Positions 1 to 7,810 of a DNA stretch of 58,070 bases are shown one piece after another. The stretch's first letter is position 1. Every line of letters starts with the position of its first letter. The stretch lies in assembly GCA_046350935.1 (NCBI GenBank), contig JAXLZK010000026.1:1-58070 (forward strand), read 5' to 3'. The position numbers and the translations under genes were made by a program. The notes beneath the pieces were generated by a model, which did not search any database, was not told where the DNA came from, and saw nothing but the letters and a program-made list of their open reading frames with translations. The stretch is from Nitrobium sp046350935 (GTDB lineage Bacteria; Nitrospirota; Thermodesulfovibrionia; Thermodesulfovibrionales; Dissulfurispiraceae).

Positions 1-1
1 C

Positions 2-34
2 TTTTTCGACCACCTGAAAGCGCTCTCCGCGTAG
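2..34 (+). CDS. Possible 3' end of a gene entering from the left
   Basis: One frame is open from the window edge and ends in TAG at 32-34, giving a tail that reads FFDHLKALSA. Only ten residues are visible, so neither the family nor even the reality of the gene can be judged. From 35 to about 150 I see no gene. Confidence 0.2.
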   Translation, partial: FFDHLKALSA

Positions 35-214
35 CACCTCCCGGCGTAACCCCTCTACACCCAGGGAAAGCGGAAATCGATACTGTTTCCACCTGCTATT
101 GTTTTCGCCCGTAAAGTCAGGATAGAATGGTGCAACACTCCTTTTACCGTCCCCCCTCTTACCCTAAGAGGGGGTGAGGGGGAGTTACGAGCGAGCGAAG
201 GGGAATTACGAGCA

Positions 215-574
215 ATGAAGCACCTTCTCAATGATCGCACCCTGAAGAAACAACGCCGGGAATTGAGGCATAACCAAACCGATGCAGAAAAGGCATTGTG
301 GGCAAAAGTGCGCAACAGAGGGTTTCACGGAATGAAATTCTTCCGTCAATACAGCATTGGCCGCTATATTGTAGACTTCTATTGTCCGGAGATGAAGCTC
401 GCTGTGGAGCTGGACGGCGGACAGCACACTCACTCCACGAAGAGGGAGCAGGATGCAGCCCGCACGGAATACCTGAAGAGACAAGGAATCGAGATAATGA
501 GGTTTTGGAACCATGAGGTGCTGCTCGCTCTGCAGAGCGTCCTGGCTAAACTGGAGCAGAAGATACCGCAATAA
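215..574 (+). CDS. DUF559 family protein (restriction-endonuclease-like fold)
   Basis: This 119-residue protein matches the DUF559 family, which shares the PD-(D/E)XK-like fold of very-short-patch-repair endonucleases. The N-terminus has the family's ARxLRxxxTxAExxLWxxLR-type segment (RRELRHNQTDAEKALWAKVR, residues about 14-33). The core reads FRQYSIGRYIVDFYCPEMKL and then AVELDGGQH, which supplies the acidic and histidine residues expected at the active site. The C-terminal part (about residues 85-105) reads GIEIMRFWNHEVL, also typical. Length is normal for the family. The gene stands alone between inverted repeats, so its job may be linked to those repeats, but no biochemical role is established. 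Family assignment is firm; function is unknown. Confidence 0.85.
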   Translation: MKHLLNDRTLKKQRRELRHNQTDAEKALWAKVRNRGFHGMKFFRQYSIGRYIVDFYCPEMKLAVELDGGQHTHSTKREQDAARTEYLKRQGIEIMRFWNHEVLLALQSVLAKLEQKIPQ

Positions 575-587
575 TAACCCGTCCCCA

Positions 588-610
588 CCTCCCCTTAGCG
601 TAAGGGGAGG
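588..610 (+). terminator. Perfect hairpin after the DUF559 gene
   Basis: A 10-bp perfect stem (588-597 with 601-610) closes a GCG loop, 14 nt after the stop codon. It lacks a clear T-run, so it is a terminator-like hairpin or part of the local palindromic repeat family. Confidence 0.5.
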
Positions 611-935
611 CAACATTCGTAACTCCCCCTCACCCCCTCTTACCCTAAGAGGGGGAAAGGCAAGGTGCTCCGCCCCCTCTCTCCGCCCTCTTCTCCATAT
701 CCTCACCTATTCGAACGGGCAGCCAAAACAGAGAAAAAAACAGAAAAAACAGACACCTGCATAAATAGTTGTATTTGCCCTCTCCGCACGTAGTGCAGTT
801 TTAGTGCATACACCACTGATATTCTTGCTTTTTTATCTTCCTTCCCTGATAATACGGTAGAGCGTGCCATATATCTTTTTTTATGGTGCAATTTCGTGTA
901 CAATAGATACTCGTGGCGACAGGGAGGCCAATGCG

Positions 936-2831
936 ATGTTTTTGAGACGATTTTTCGCACTTCTGGTTTCGTTTACGTTCATGTCAGCGGTCCCGGTGCA
1001 TGTCTTCGCAGAAACGGCTGAAGAGGCCGCAGGGAGAAAGGTGGAAAAAGACTACCTGAAGCTCTTCTTCGACGACGAGCTTCTCGTCTCGACGGCGACG
1101 CGGAGCCCGAAACCGATCACGCAGGTCCCCGAGAACATCGCGGTCATCACTCCGAGGGAGATAGACCCGCTGCACGCCCATACCCTCGCCGACGTGCTCA
1201 ACACCGTGGTCGGGGTCCAGATCCGGGCGTACGGGGGGCCCGGCACCATCGCCACCGCGCTCATCCAAGGCGCGGACCCCGCGCATGTCACGCTCTACCT
1301 CGACGGGATCAGGATGAACACCGCCTCGGACAACCTCGTGGAGGTCGGCTCGATCCCGGCGGCGCTGATCGAGAGGATCGAGATCATCAAGGGGCCCGCC
1401 TCCTCGGCCTGGGGCTCGGCCCTGGGGGGCGTGATCAACGTGATCACGAAGGCGGGGAACACCACGAAGCCCCTGCGCGGGGTCTTCACCGCCTCCCTCG
1501 GCGAGCAGGACACGCACCACCTCACCGGCGAGCTCTACGGCAGGCTGGACGCCTTCTCGTACTACCTGAACGCGGAGCGGTTCCGGAGCGGGGGGCTGAC
1601 CCCAAACAGCGAGGTGGACCAGGGGAATTTCTACACCAAGCTCCGGTACTCCCCCGCCGACTCCCTCGACCTCTCTTTCAGCGCGGGCTACAACGACGGA
1701 GACCGGGGGCAGGGACAGTACGAGACGTTCGACCTCTCGTTCCGGAACAGCTTCAAATATTTCTTCACGACCCTCTCCCTCGCCTACCGCCCCTCCGACG
1801 CACTGACCTTCGACGCCTCATTGAGCAGCCTCGAACAGACCTCCAGGATTCTCACCGACCAACTGAGCAGCGGCATGCAGCTCTCGGAGGCGGTCTACGA
1901 CAACAGGTCCCAGGCCGCGAACCTGAAGATGACGTATAAAAAGGGGATCCAGAACCTCGTCCTCGGCCTCGAGGGGGAGGAGAGGACCCTGAAGTCCGCC
2001 ACCATCGCGGACAACAGGAAGGACCAATTCCGCTGGGCCATCTTCCTGAACGACACCCTGCACTTCGACCGCCTTGCCCTCACCCCGGGGCTCCGGTACG
2101 ACTTCAGCGACACGAACGGGGACTTCACCAGCCCGAGCCTCGGCGCGACCTACCGCCTCAGCGACGGCCTTCTCCTCCGGGCGTATGTGGCCCGGGGCTT
2201 CAACCTGCCGACCCTCTTCGCCACCTACGGGGACAACCTCCTTTTCCGGGCCAACCCGAACCTCGAGGTGGAGAAGGTCTGGTCGTACCAGGCTGGGGTC
2301 GAGACGACGGCGCTCCGGTACGCCCTCCTCAAGATATCGTTCTTCCGCCACGACGTCTCGGACGCCCTCGATACGGAAAGGATAACGAGCTCCACCTTCA
2401 CCGTGGTGAACAAGGGGCGCCAGAGGAGGCAGGGAGTGGAGTTCGAGGCGAAGACGGTGCCCTTCTACAATGTCTCGCTCTCCGCGGGCGGGACCTTCGT
2501 GGATGCCGAGGACCGCGACACCGGGGAGACGATCAGGAACACCCCCCGCTATACGTACGACTTCGGGCTGCACTACGACAACACCGAAAAGGCCCTGAAG
2601 GCCCTGCTCAGGGGCAGGTACGTGTGGTGGAACGCGGAAGCCGTCTACGGGGCCGTGTACGACTCCTTTCTCGTGGACCTGGACATGGAGAAGACCTTCT
2701 TCCTCGGCAAGGGGCACGCGGTCGCCCTCTTCGTGGCGGGCCGCAACCTCTTCAACGGCTCCCAATACTGGTTCAGCTCTTTCAAAAACCCCTCCCGGTG
2801 GTGGGAGGCCGGCCTTAAATACAGCTTTTGA
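936..2831 (+). CDS. TonB-dependent outer-membrane receptor
   Basis: A 631-residue protein with a signal peptide (about residues 1-26, ending VFA before ETAEEA). A plug domain follows (about 50-165), with the usual ENIAVITPREI, LYLDGIRM and IERIEIIKGPASSAWGS motifs. The rest is a long beta-rich barrel ending in aromatic KYSF, as outer-membrane proteins do. It should import a scarce ligand across the outer membrane using TonB energy. I chose ATG 936 because AGGGAGG lies 9 nt upstream; an in-frame ATG at 864 would precede the signal peptide. It is the first gene of a compact plus-strand unit with a small peptide and its maturase. The likely ligand is therefore the modified peptide or its metal complex (inference); a siderophore or cobalamin is the alternative. 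Confidence 0.9.
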   Translation: MFLRRFFALLVSFTFMSAVPVHVFAETAEEAAGRKVEKDYLKLFFDDELLVSTATRSPKPITQVPENIAVITPREIDPLHAHTLADVLNTVVGVQIRAYGGPGTIATALIQGADPAHVTLYLDGIRMNTASDNLVEVGSIPAALIERIEIIKGPASSAWGSALGGVINVITKAGNTTKPLRGVFTASLGEQDTHHLTGELYGRLDAFSYYLNAERFRSGGLTPNSEVDQGNFYTKLRYSPADSLDLSFSAGYNDGDRGQGQYETFDLSFRNSFKYFFTTLSLAYRPSDALTFDASLSSLEQTSRILTDQLSSGMQLSEAVYDNRSQAANLKMTYKKGIQNLVLGLEGEERTLKSATIADNRKDQFRWAIFLNDTLHFDRLALTPGLRYDFSDTNGDFTSPSLGATYRLSDGLLLRAYVARGFNLPTLFATYGDNLLFRANPNLEVEKVWSYQAGVETTALRYALLKISFFRHDVSDALDTERITSSTFTVVNKGRQRRQGVEFEAKTVPFYNVSLSAGGTFVDAEDRDTGETIRNTPRYTYDFGLHYDNTEKALKALLRGRYVWWNAEAVYGAVYDSFLVDLDMEKTFFLGKGHAVALFVAGRNLFNGSQYWFSSFKNPSRWWEAGLKYSF

Positions 2832-2851
2832 AGAAGGAGGTGATGTTGTCG

Positions 2852-2950
2852 ATGAAGAGGATCCAGGTGCTCCAGAAGGGGAAGACGCCGACCGGGATTA
2901 CCGGTGTTTGCTGCTCCGGCGCGTACGGTCCCATTTTTGGGGCGTTGTAA
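2852..2950 (+). CDS. Putative RiPP precursor peptide, 32 residues, Cys-Cys core
   Basis: Twenty bases after the receptor stop lies a near-perfect Shine-Dalgarno (AAGGAGGTGAT, 2834-2844), then ATG 2852. A 32-codon frame ends in TAA at 2948-2950. An ATG at 2843 lies inside the Shine-Dalgarno and is less likely. The peptide has a basic, polar leader (residues 1-14, MKRIQVLQKGKTPT) and a glycine-rich C-terminal core with adjacent cysteines at 20-21 (GVCCSGAYGPIFGAL). The next gene is a SPASM-type radical SAM enzyme of the kind that modifies such peptides. From memory it resembles the 'geopeptide' precursors described bioinformatically from Geobacter; this needs checking. The modification and product are unknown. 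Confidence 0.75.
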   Translation: MKRIQVLQKGKTPTGITGVCCSGAYGPIFGAL

Positions 2951-2959
2951 GTATCCACG

Positions 2960-3010
2960 CCGGGCCGGGAAGTGGGGCGTGTGTCTCTTCTCCGGCCCAT
3001 CTTGGCCCGG
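2960..3010 (+). promoter_or_regulatory. Alternative hairpins between precursor and maturase
   Basis: GGGCCGG (2962-2968) can pair with CCGGCCC (2992-2998), while the overlapping CCGGGCC (2960-2966) can pair with GGCCCGG (3004-3010). The two are mutually exclusive. This layout would allow partial termination or mRNA processing, so that more precursor than maturase is made (inference). Confidence 0.45.
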
Positions 3011-3054
3011 ACCTTTATCGCAGTCAAGAATCTTTACCGCAGTGAGGAGAAGGA

Positions 3055-4335
3055 ATGGTATCACGTTTTTGCACGGTGTGGGAAGAGAAGAGGGATGCGC
3101 AGCACCTCCTCTTTTCGACCCTCTATGGTTCGGCGGTCAGGGCTGATGAGTCCCTCCTCCGCGACCTCCGGGAGGGAGCCCTCCCGGACGAGGAGAGGGA
3201 CGCCCTCCGCGAGGCCGGCATCCTCCGGGGCGAGTACGACGAGCCGGGGAGGATGGAGCGCTTCTTCGACGACTACAACCGCGACGCGAAAAGCGCCCAT
3301 CTCACGGTCGTCCTGAACCTCGCCTGCAACCTCGCCTGCCGGTACTGCTTCGAGGGGACCCGGAAGGGCGACTTCTTCATGACCGAAGAGACCGCGCGCG
3401 GCCTCGCCGGGTTCGTGCTCGGCCGGGACTTCGGGGGGAGAGAGACGGTGCACCTCTCTTTTTACGGCGGGGAGCCCCTCCTTTCGACCGGGCTCATTAC
3501 CTATCTCTCGGGCCTGCTGAAGGGGCCGCTCGAACAGCGCGGGAAGCACTACCGCTTCTCGCTGGTGACGAACGGGACCCTCCTCACCGAAAAGGTGGTG
3601 GAGAGGCTCGTGCCCCTCGGCCTGCAGGGCGCCCGTATCACCCTCGACGGCCCCCAAGAGACGCACGACTCCCTCAGGCCGTACAAGGCGGGAGGCGGCT
3701 CCTTCGACACGATTGTCGGGAACATGAAGAAGGTCTGCGGGCTCACCACGCTCCAGGTCTCGGGCAACTTCACCCGGAGCACCTACCGCCGCTTCCCGGA
3801 GCTGCTCGATTACTTCCTGGCCGAGGGGCTCACGCCCGACAGGGTGCGCTCCGTCATGTTCTCCCCCGTCACCGGGGAGTCCGCGGAGTTCGCCCTGCCC
3901 GACTTCCGGGAGTGCTGCGACCCGATCGTCGAGCCCTGGGTCGCCGAGGCCGCGGCGTACCTGCGGGGCGAGATCATCAAGCGGGGGTACAGGACGCCCC
4001 GCCTGGGGGTCGCGGTCTGCGCCCTGGAGGACGAGGGCTGCTTCACGGCCCATTACGACGGCAGGCTCTACAAATGCCCGGCCCTCATCGGGCGGGACCC
4101 CTACTGCGTCGGCACGGTGCGCGACGGAGCGCGGGACCACCGGGAGAGCCACTGCCTCGACAACTGGAAGAACGCGGAGTGCCTCGGGTGCGCGTATCTG
4201 CCCCTCTGCTTCGGGGGCTGCCGGTACAGCCTCCTCGTGCGGAGCGGGAGCATGCGGGGAGTCGATTGCAAAAAAGCTTTTTTCGATAGAGCGTTAAAGG
4301 ATTTCGTGCTGCAGGATCTCGAACAGAAGGAATGA
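3055..4335 (+). CDS. Radical SAM/SPASM peptide maturase (geopeptide-type)
   Basis: A 426-residue enzyme. Residues 1-80 form an N-terminal region of the type seen in peptide maturases (HLLFSTLYGS). The radical SAM cluster motif is CNLACRYC with Cys 91, 95 and 98. GGEP-type SAM contacts follow (SFYGGEPLLS). The C-terminal third is Cys-rich with SPASM-like auxiliary-cluster ligands (CALEDEGCF, YKCPALIG, CLGCAYLPLCFGGC). It should use SAM and auxiliary 4Fe-4S clusters to install a radical-based change in the adjacent 32-residue peptide. ATG 3055 follows GAGGAGAAGGA. The gene lies between the precursor and the binding protein, 8 nt before the latter. Family naming as geopeptide maturase is from memory; the class is secure, the chemistry is not predicted. 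Confidence 0.85.
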   Translation: MVSRFCTVWEEKRDAQHLLFSTLYGSAVRADESLLRDLREGALPDEERDALREAGILRGEYDEPGRMERFFDDYNRDAKSAHLTVVLNLACNLACRYCFEGTRKGDFFMTEETARGLAGFVLGRDFGGRETVHLSFYGGEPLLSTGLITYLSGLLKGPLEQRGKHYRFSLVTNGTLLTEKVVERLVPLGLQGARITLDGPQETHDSLRPYKAGGGSFDTIVGNMKKVCGLTTLQVSGNFTRSTYRRFPELLDYFLAEGLTPDRVRSVMFSPVTGESAEFALPDFRECCDPIVEPWVAEAAAYLRGEIIKRGYRTPRLGVAVCALEDEGCFTAHYDGRLYKCPALIGRDPYCVGTVRDGARDHRESHCLDNWKNAECLGCAYLPLCFGGCRYSLLVRSGSMRGVDCKKAFFDRALKDFVLQDLEQKE

Positions 4336-4343
4336 ATTCTTGA

Positions 4344-5372
4344 ATGGGTAATAGGCTTGTATCTCTCCTCAGGGCCGGAGCTGCGCGCCTGTTGACGCGC
4401 AGGCCGGCGCTCCGTCTTCCGCCGTGGCTGCTGTTGTGGCTGCTGTTGTGGGCTTTCGTCCCGTTTCCGGGTTTTTGGGGCGGCTCTACCGGAATATTTG
4501 GCGGCATATTTGGCGGCGGCATATTTTCCGGCGCAGCGTACGCCTGCGACGTCATCGTGGTCAAAAGCGACGCCCTGCCGCTCTACGACCAGACCGTCAG
4601 CGGCATGGAAAGCACGCTGCCCTGCAAGATGACGACCGTCTTCCTCCCCCCTCAGCGGGAGCAGGAGACGATCGCCTCGCTCGGGGAGAGGAACCCGGAC
4701 GCGATCATCGCGGTGGGGACGTACGCCTTCCGGAAGCTCAAGAGCGCCCGGGTCCCGAACCTCGTCTATACGATGGCGATCCCCTACGAGTCGGATACCG
4801 ACCTCGCGGACAACATCCCCGGAGTCGGCATCCTCATCGCTCCGGATGTCTTTATCGGGAGCATCGTCGAGGTCTTCGGTCCCATCAAGACGGTAGGCGT
4901 CCTCTACCATCCGGGCAATGCGTCGGGCTATGCGCACGAGGTCCTCACTGCAGCCCGGGCCAGGGGGATCGAGGTGGTGCCGCTCGAGGTGCAGGCGGTG
5001 GAGGACGTGCCGGTGGCCTTCCGGGAGCTCAGGAGCAGGCCGGACGTGCTGCTGATGCTGCCCGATCCCGCGGTCGCGAGCCCGGAAGCGTTCAACGCCG
5101 TGCTCCTCTACTCGTTCCAGAACCGCGTTCCCCTGGTGTCGTTCGCACGGAAATACGTCTCGTGGGGGGCGGTCCTCTCCCTTGAAGTAGACCCCTACGA
5201 CATCGGGGTGCAGACCGGAGAGCTGGTAGGGAAGATCATCAGGAGCGGAAAGACCTTCTCCCGGAAGGTGTATGCGCGCAAGGTGCGGCTCACCGTCAAC
5301 AAGAAGGTCGCTCAGAAAATGTCCCTCTCCCTCAGGGAAGCCGGCCTCCGGCGGGCAGAGATCGTGCGGTAG
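4344..5372 (+). CDS. Periplasmic substrate-binding protein (ABC_sub_bind type)
   Basis: A 342-residue exported protein. The long N-terminal region (about 1-67) has a hydrophobic stretch (PPWLLLWLLLWAFVPF) and a curious Gly/Phe/Ile-rich run ahead of the AYA processing site. The mature part has the two-lobed periplasmic binding fold of the ABC_sub_bind family: VIVVKSDALPLYDQTVSGM, DAIIAVGTYAFRKL, VGVLYHPGNAS. No permease or ATPase gene adjoins it. It directly precedes a histidine kinase, so it may present a ligand to that sensor, as LuxP does for LuxQ, rather than feed a transporter (inference). It starts 8 nt after the maturase stop and is probably co-transcribed. Confidence 0.75.
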   Translation: MGNRLVSLLRAGAARLLTRRPALRLPPWLLLWLLLWAFVPFPGFWGGSTGIFGGIFGGGIFSGAAYACDVIVVKSDALPLYDQTVSGMESTLPCKMTTVFLPPQREQETIASLGERNPDAIIAVGTYAFRKLKSARVPNLVYTMAIPYESDTDLADNIPGVGILIAPDVFIGSIVEVFGPIKTVGVLYHPGNASGYAHEVLTAARARGIEVVPLEVQAVEDVPVAFRELRSRPDVLLMLPDPAVASPEAFNAVLLYSFQNRVPLVSFARKYVSWGAVLSLEVDPYDIGVQTGELVGKIIRSGKTFSRKVYARKVRLTVNKKVAQKMSLSLREAGLRRAEIVR

Positions 5373-5388
5373 GCGGCGGAGGGGGCCG

Positions 5389-6909
5389 GTGTTCTCTCTG
5401 AACAGGAAGAGCTTCACTTTCCGGATGGTCCTCACCATCGCCGTGCTGGTGCTCGTGCTCCAGACGCTCCTGTCGGTCATCCTCTACCGCATGCATGTCC
5501 ACGGCATCAAGGAGGGCCTCATCCAGGAGGGCGAGTCCCTCGCCCTCATCCTCTCCAACAGCGCCGTAAGCGGGACCTTCGCGGAGAGCCCCGAGCAGCT
5601 TGCGGGAGTGGTGCAGGGCATCCTCCCCCTGAGGACGGTCCTCGCGATCCGGATCTACAACAACCAATGGAACCCTCTCTTCGAGGAGCGGAAAGCGCCC
5701 GGCTTCCTCTCGGCCGTCCACCAGCTCTCGCCCGCCGAGCGGGAGAAAGTGATGAAGACGGAGCGGTTCGTCGAAACGTCGGGCGCGTTCGAGTTCATCC
5801 GCCCGGTCTCCCTCGAAATCCTCGACGACAGCGAGGCGGCGCTCTACGAGAACAAGCCGATGCGGAAAAGCAAGGTCATCGGCTACGTCTCTCTCGCCAT
5901 GGACAAGAGCCACTATATGAGCGAGGTCCATTCCCTGCTGTTCACCGTCTTCGGGGTCACCCTGCTGCTGCTCCTCTCGGGCGCCCTGATCATCTACGTC
6001 CTCGTCGACCGGGCTTCCGTTCCGCTGCGCCACTTCGCCGAAGCGGCGGAGAGGATCGGCAGGGGAGAGGACGCAGTGACGATACACCCCGGCCCCTACG
6101 AGGAGATCTCACAGCTGGCCGACGCCTTCAACCGCATGGCGATAGGCCTTGAGGAGCAGAAGAGGGAAAACAAACACCTGATGGACAGGCTGGTCGCGGT
6201 GGCCCGCATCGAAGCCACCGGCACGCTCGCGCGGGGCATCGCCCACGACTTCAACAACATCCTGACGATCCTGCGGGGGTATGTCCACATTATGCGCCAG
6301 AGGACGACCCCCACCGGCTTCCCCAGCTCGTGCATCAACAACATGGACGTGGCGATCGACCGGATGAGCAAGCTGGTCCGCGACCTCATCGCCTTCAGCA
6401 GCAACCGGGACGTTTCCTTTGAGAACGTGGAGATCAACACCCTCATCGACAGCCTTGAGAAACCCCTCCTGTCCGCCCTCGGGGAGGGGATCGCGTACCA
6501 ACGGAACCTCTGTGCGCATATCATGAACGTGCGCGGCAACCCCTCGCTGCTCGAACAGGTGCTGATGAACCTCATCCATAATGCGGCGGACGCCATGGAG
6601 GGAGTGGGGGTCCTCAGGATTATGACGAAGGAGATTTTCGGGGCCGAGGAGGAGGGGCCTTTCGCCCTCGACGAAACCAGGCGCTTCGCCCTGATCGAGA
6701 TCTCCGACACCGGCCCCGGCATCGCGGACGAGGTGAAGAGCAAGATGTACGAGCCGTACTTTTCGACGAAGGAAAAGGGCCGGAACTCGGGGCTGGGGCT
6801 CTCCATCGTGTACGGGATCGTTAAAGACCACAAGGGCCTGATCCAGTGCCGCTCCGAAATGGGGCAGGGCACCACTTTCGCCGTCTATTTCCCCCTCGTC
6901 GAGCTGTAG
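5389..6909 (+). CDS. Membrane sensor histidine kinase, orphan
   Basis: About 506 residues from GTG 5389, preceded by GGCGGAGGGGG. An upstream in-frame ATG at 5272 would overlap the previous gene by 100 bp. Order: membrane helix (about 12-32), periplasmic sensor region (about 35-175), second helix (VFGVTLLLLLSGALIIYVLV), HAMP linker, HisKA-type dimerisation domain with the phospho-acceptor in RGIAHDFNNIL, then the ATPase domain (NLIHNAADAM, DTGPGIAD, GLGLSIVYGIV). It resembles NtrB-like kinases. No response regulator is nearby, so its partner is encoded elsewhere. The position after a lone binding protein suggests it senses that protein's ligand. Kinase identity is firm; the signal is inference. 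Confidence 0.88.
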   Translation: MFSLNRKSFTFRMVLTIAVLVLVLQTLLSVILYRMHVHGIKEGLIQEGESLALILSNSAVSGTFAESPEQLAGVVQGILPLRTVLAIRIYNNQWNPLFEERKAPGFLSAVHQLSPAEREKVMKTERFVETSGAFEFIRPVSLEILDDSEAALYENKPMRKSKVIGYVSLAMDKSHYMSEVHSLLFTVFGVTLLLLLSGALIIYVLVDRASVPLRHFAEAAERIGRGEDAVTIHPGPYEEISQLADAFNRMAIGLEEQKRENKHLMDRLVAVARIEATGTLARGIAHDFNNILTILRGYVHIMRQRTTPTGFPSSCINNMDVAIDRMSKLVRDLIAFSSNRDVSFENVEINTLIDSLEKPLLSALGEGIAYQRNLCAHIMNVRGNPSLLEQVLMNLIHNAADAMEGVGVLRIMTKEIFGAEEEGPFALDETRRFALIEISDTGPGIADEVKSKMYEPYFSTKEKGRNSGLGLSIVYGIVKDHKGLIQCRSEMGQGTTFAVYFPLVEL

Positions 6910-6943
6910 CCGGGGCGGCAAAGGGCAGGCGCCGCTTCCTCTC

Positions 6944-7783
6944 TCACCGCGGCAGGGTGAACTCCACCTCCCGGCCCCGGAAGGGGCAGCGGAAAGCGAG
7001 GGCGCATGCAGTGAGCTGCATCCCCTCCGTGTTTTTGTTCCCTGTTCCGTATTTCGGATCTCCTATCACGGGATGGCCGATTCCGTCGAAATGACGGCGT
7101 ATCTGGTGCAGGCGCCCCGTTCTGATGATCACCCGGGCGACGGAAGAAGCGCCCTCCGGATCCGACGACTCCACTTCGTACTCGGTGAGGGACGGCTTGC
7201 CGTCGAGAGGCCGGTCGATGACGCCCCGCGTTCCCCGTGCACCGAGGCAGCCGAGGACTTCGACACGGTAGTGCTTCACGATGCGGTTCAGGCGGAAGAG
7301 CTCCGAGAGGCGCGCAGCCGCCTCCCTGGTGTGGGCCAGGAGCATCAGGCCCGCTGCCTCCCGGTCGAGCCGGTGGACAAGAAACACCTCCCGTTGAGGA
7401 GAGGAGTGCAGCTCCGCCCGGCGGAGAAGCGAGCAGTGGTCCCCGTACCGGGTCCCCTGGGCAACGAGCCCTGCCGGTTTGTACCAGACGCTGTACCGCC
7501 CCTGATCGCTCAGGCATTTCGCTTCGGGAGGCGCCTGGGAAAGGAGCTTTTCGTCGTAATGGAGCTCGAGGATGTCCCCCGCAACGAGGGGCGCCGTGGC
7601 CCTCCGCAGCCGCTTCGGCCCTCCCCTCCTCCTCAGGACCCAGACGGCCCCCTTGCTCATCGCGTCCTTGACCCTGCTCTTCGAGAGGCCTGAACGGGTG
7701 GCCAGAAAGTCGCAGACGGTCCCGGACGCACCGGGTGCGACCGTTTCCCGTATCACAAACCGTCTCGGACTCTGCCGCTGCAT
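6944..7783 (-). CDS. RluA/RluD-family pseudouridine synthase
   Basis: A 279-residue RNA pseudouridine synthase. An S4-like N-terminal segment (about 24-75) is followed by the catalytic domain, with the diagnostic HRLDREAAGL around residue 140 holding the catalytic Asp. Further family motifs are VWYKPAGL, GRLHQIRRHF and GHPVIGDPKYG. It should isomerise uridines in 23S rRNA or tRNA in the cytoplasm; which site cannot be told. The gene faces the kinase gene tail to tail. Its N-terminus is somewhat divergent from RluD, so no gene symbol is given. Confidence 0.88.
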   Translation of the reverse strand: MQRQSPRRFVIRETVAPGASGTVCDFLATRSGLSKSRVKDAMSKGAVWVLRRRGGPKRLRRATAPLVAGDILELHYDEKLLSQAPPEAKCLSDQGRYSVWYKPAGLVAQGTRYGDHCSLLRRAELHSSPQREVFLVHRLDREAAGLMLLAHTREAAARLSELFRLNRIVKHYRVEVLGCLGARGTRGVIDRPLDGKPSLTEYEVESSDPEGASSVARVIIRTGRLHQIRRHFDGIGHPVIGDPKYGTGNKNTEGMQLTACALAFRCPFRGREVEFTLPR

Positions 7784-7810
7784 CCCCTAGAATACCATAG
7801 CCGGCCCCCT

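Larger units (their letters stand above)
158..649. repeat. 33-bp inverted repeats flanking the DUF559 gene
   Basis: The left arm (158-190) and right arm (617-649) are reverse complements over 33 bp with three mismatches, all in the centre of a small inner palindrome (CTCTTACCCTAAGAG type). Together they bracket the DUF559 gene completely. Such a gene between inverted repeats resembles a small mobilisable cassette, but no target duplication was found. Confidence 0.6.

Noticed and set aside
864..935. Earlier start for the TonB receptor
   Set aside because: It would put 24 residues ahead of a complete signal peptide and has no ribosome site, unlike ATG 936.
700..935. Cobalamin riboswitch upstream of the TonB receptor
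   Set aside because: The conserved B12-box sequence was looked for by eye and not found.
1818..2765. Long antisense frame opposite the TonB receptor gene
   Set aside because: Composition is typical of GC-rich shadow frames; the receptor frame has clear domains on the other strand. The same holds for the long antisense frames at 3061-4152, 4101-5480 and 26018-27622.
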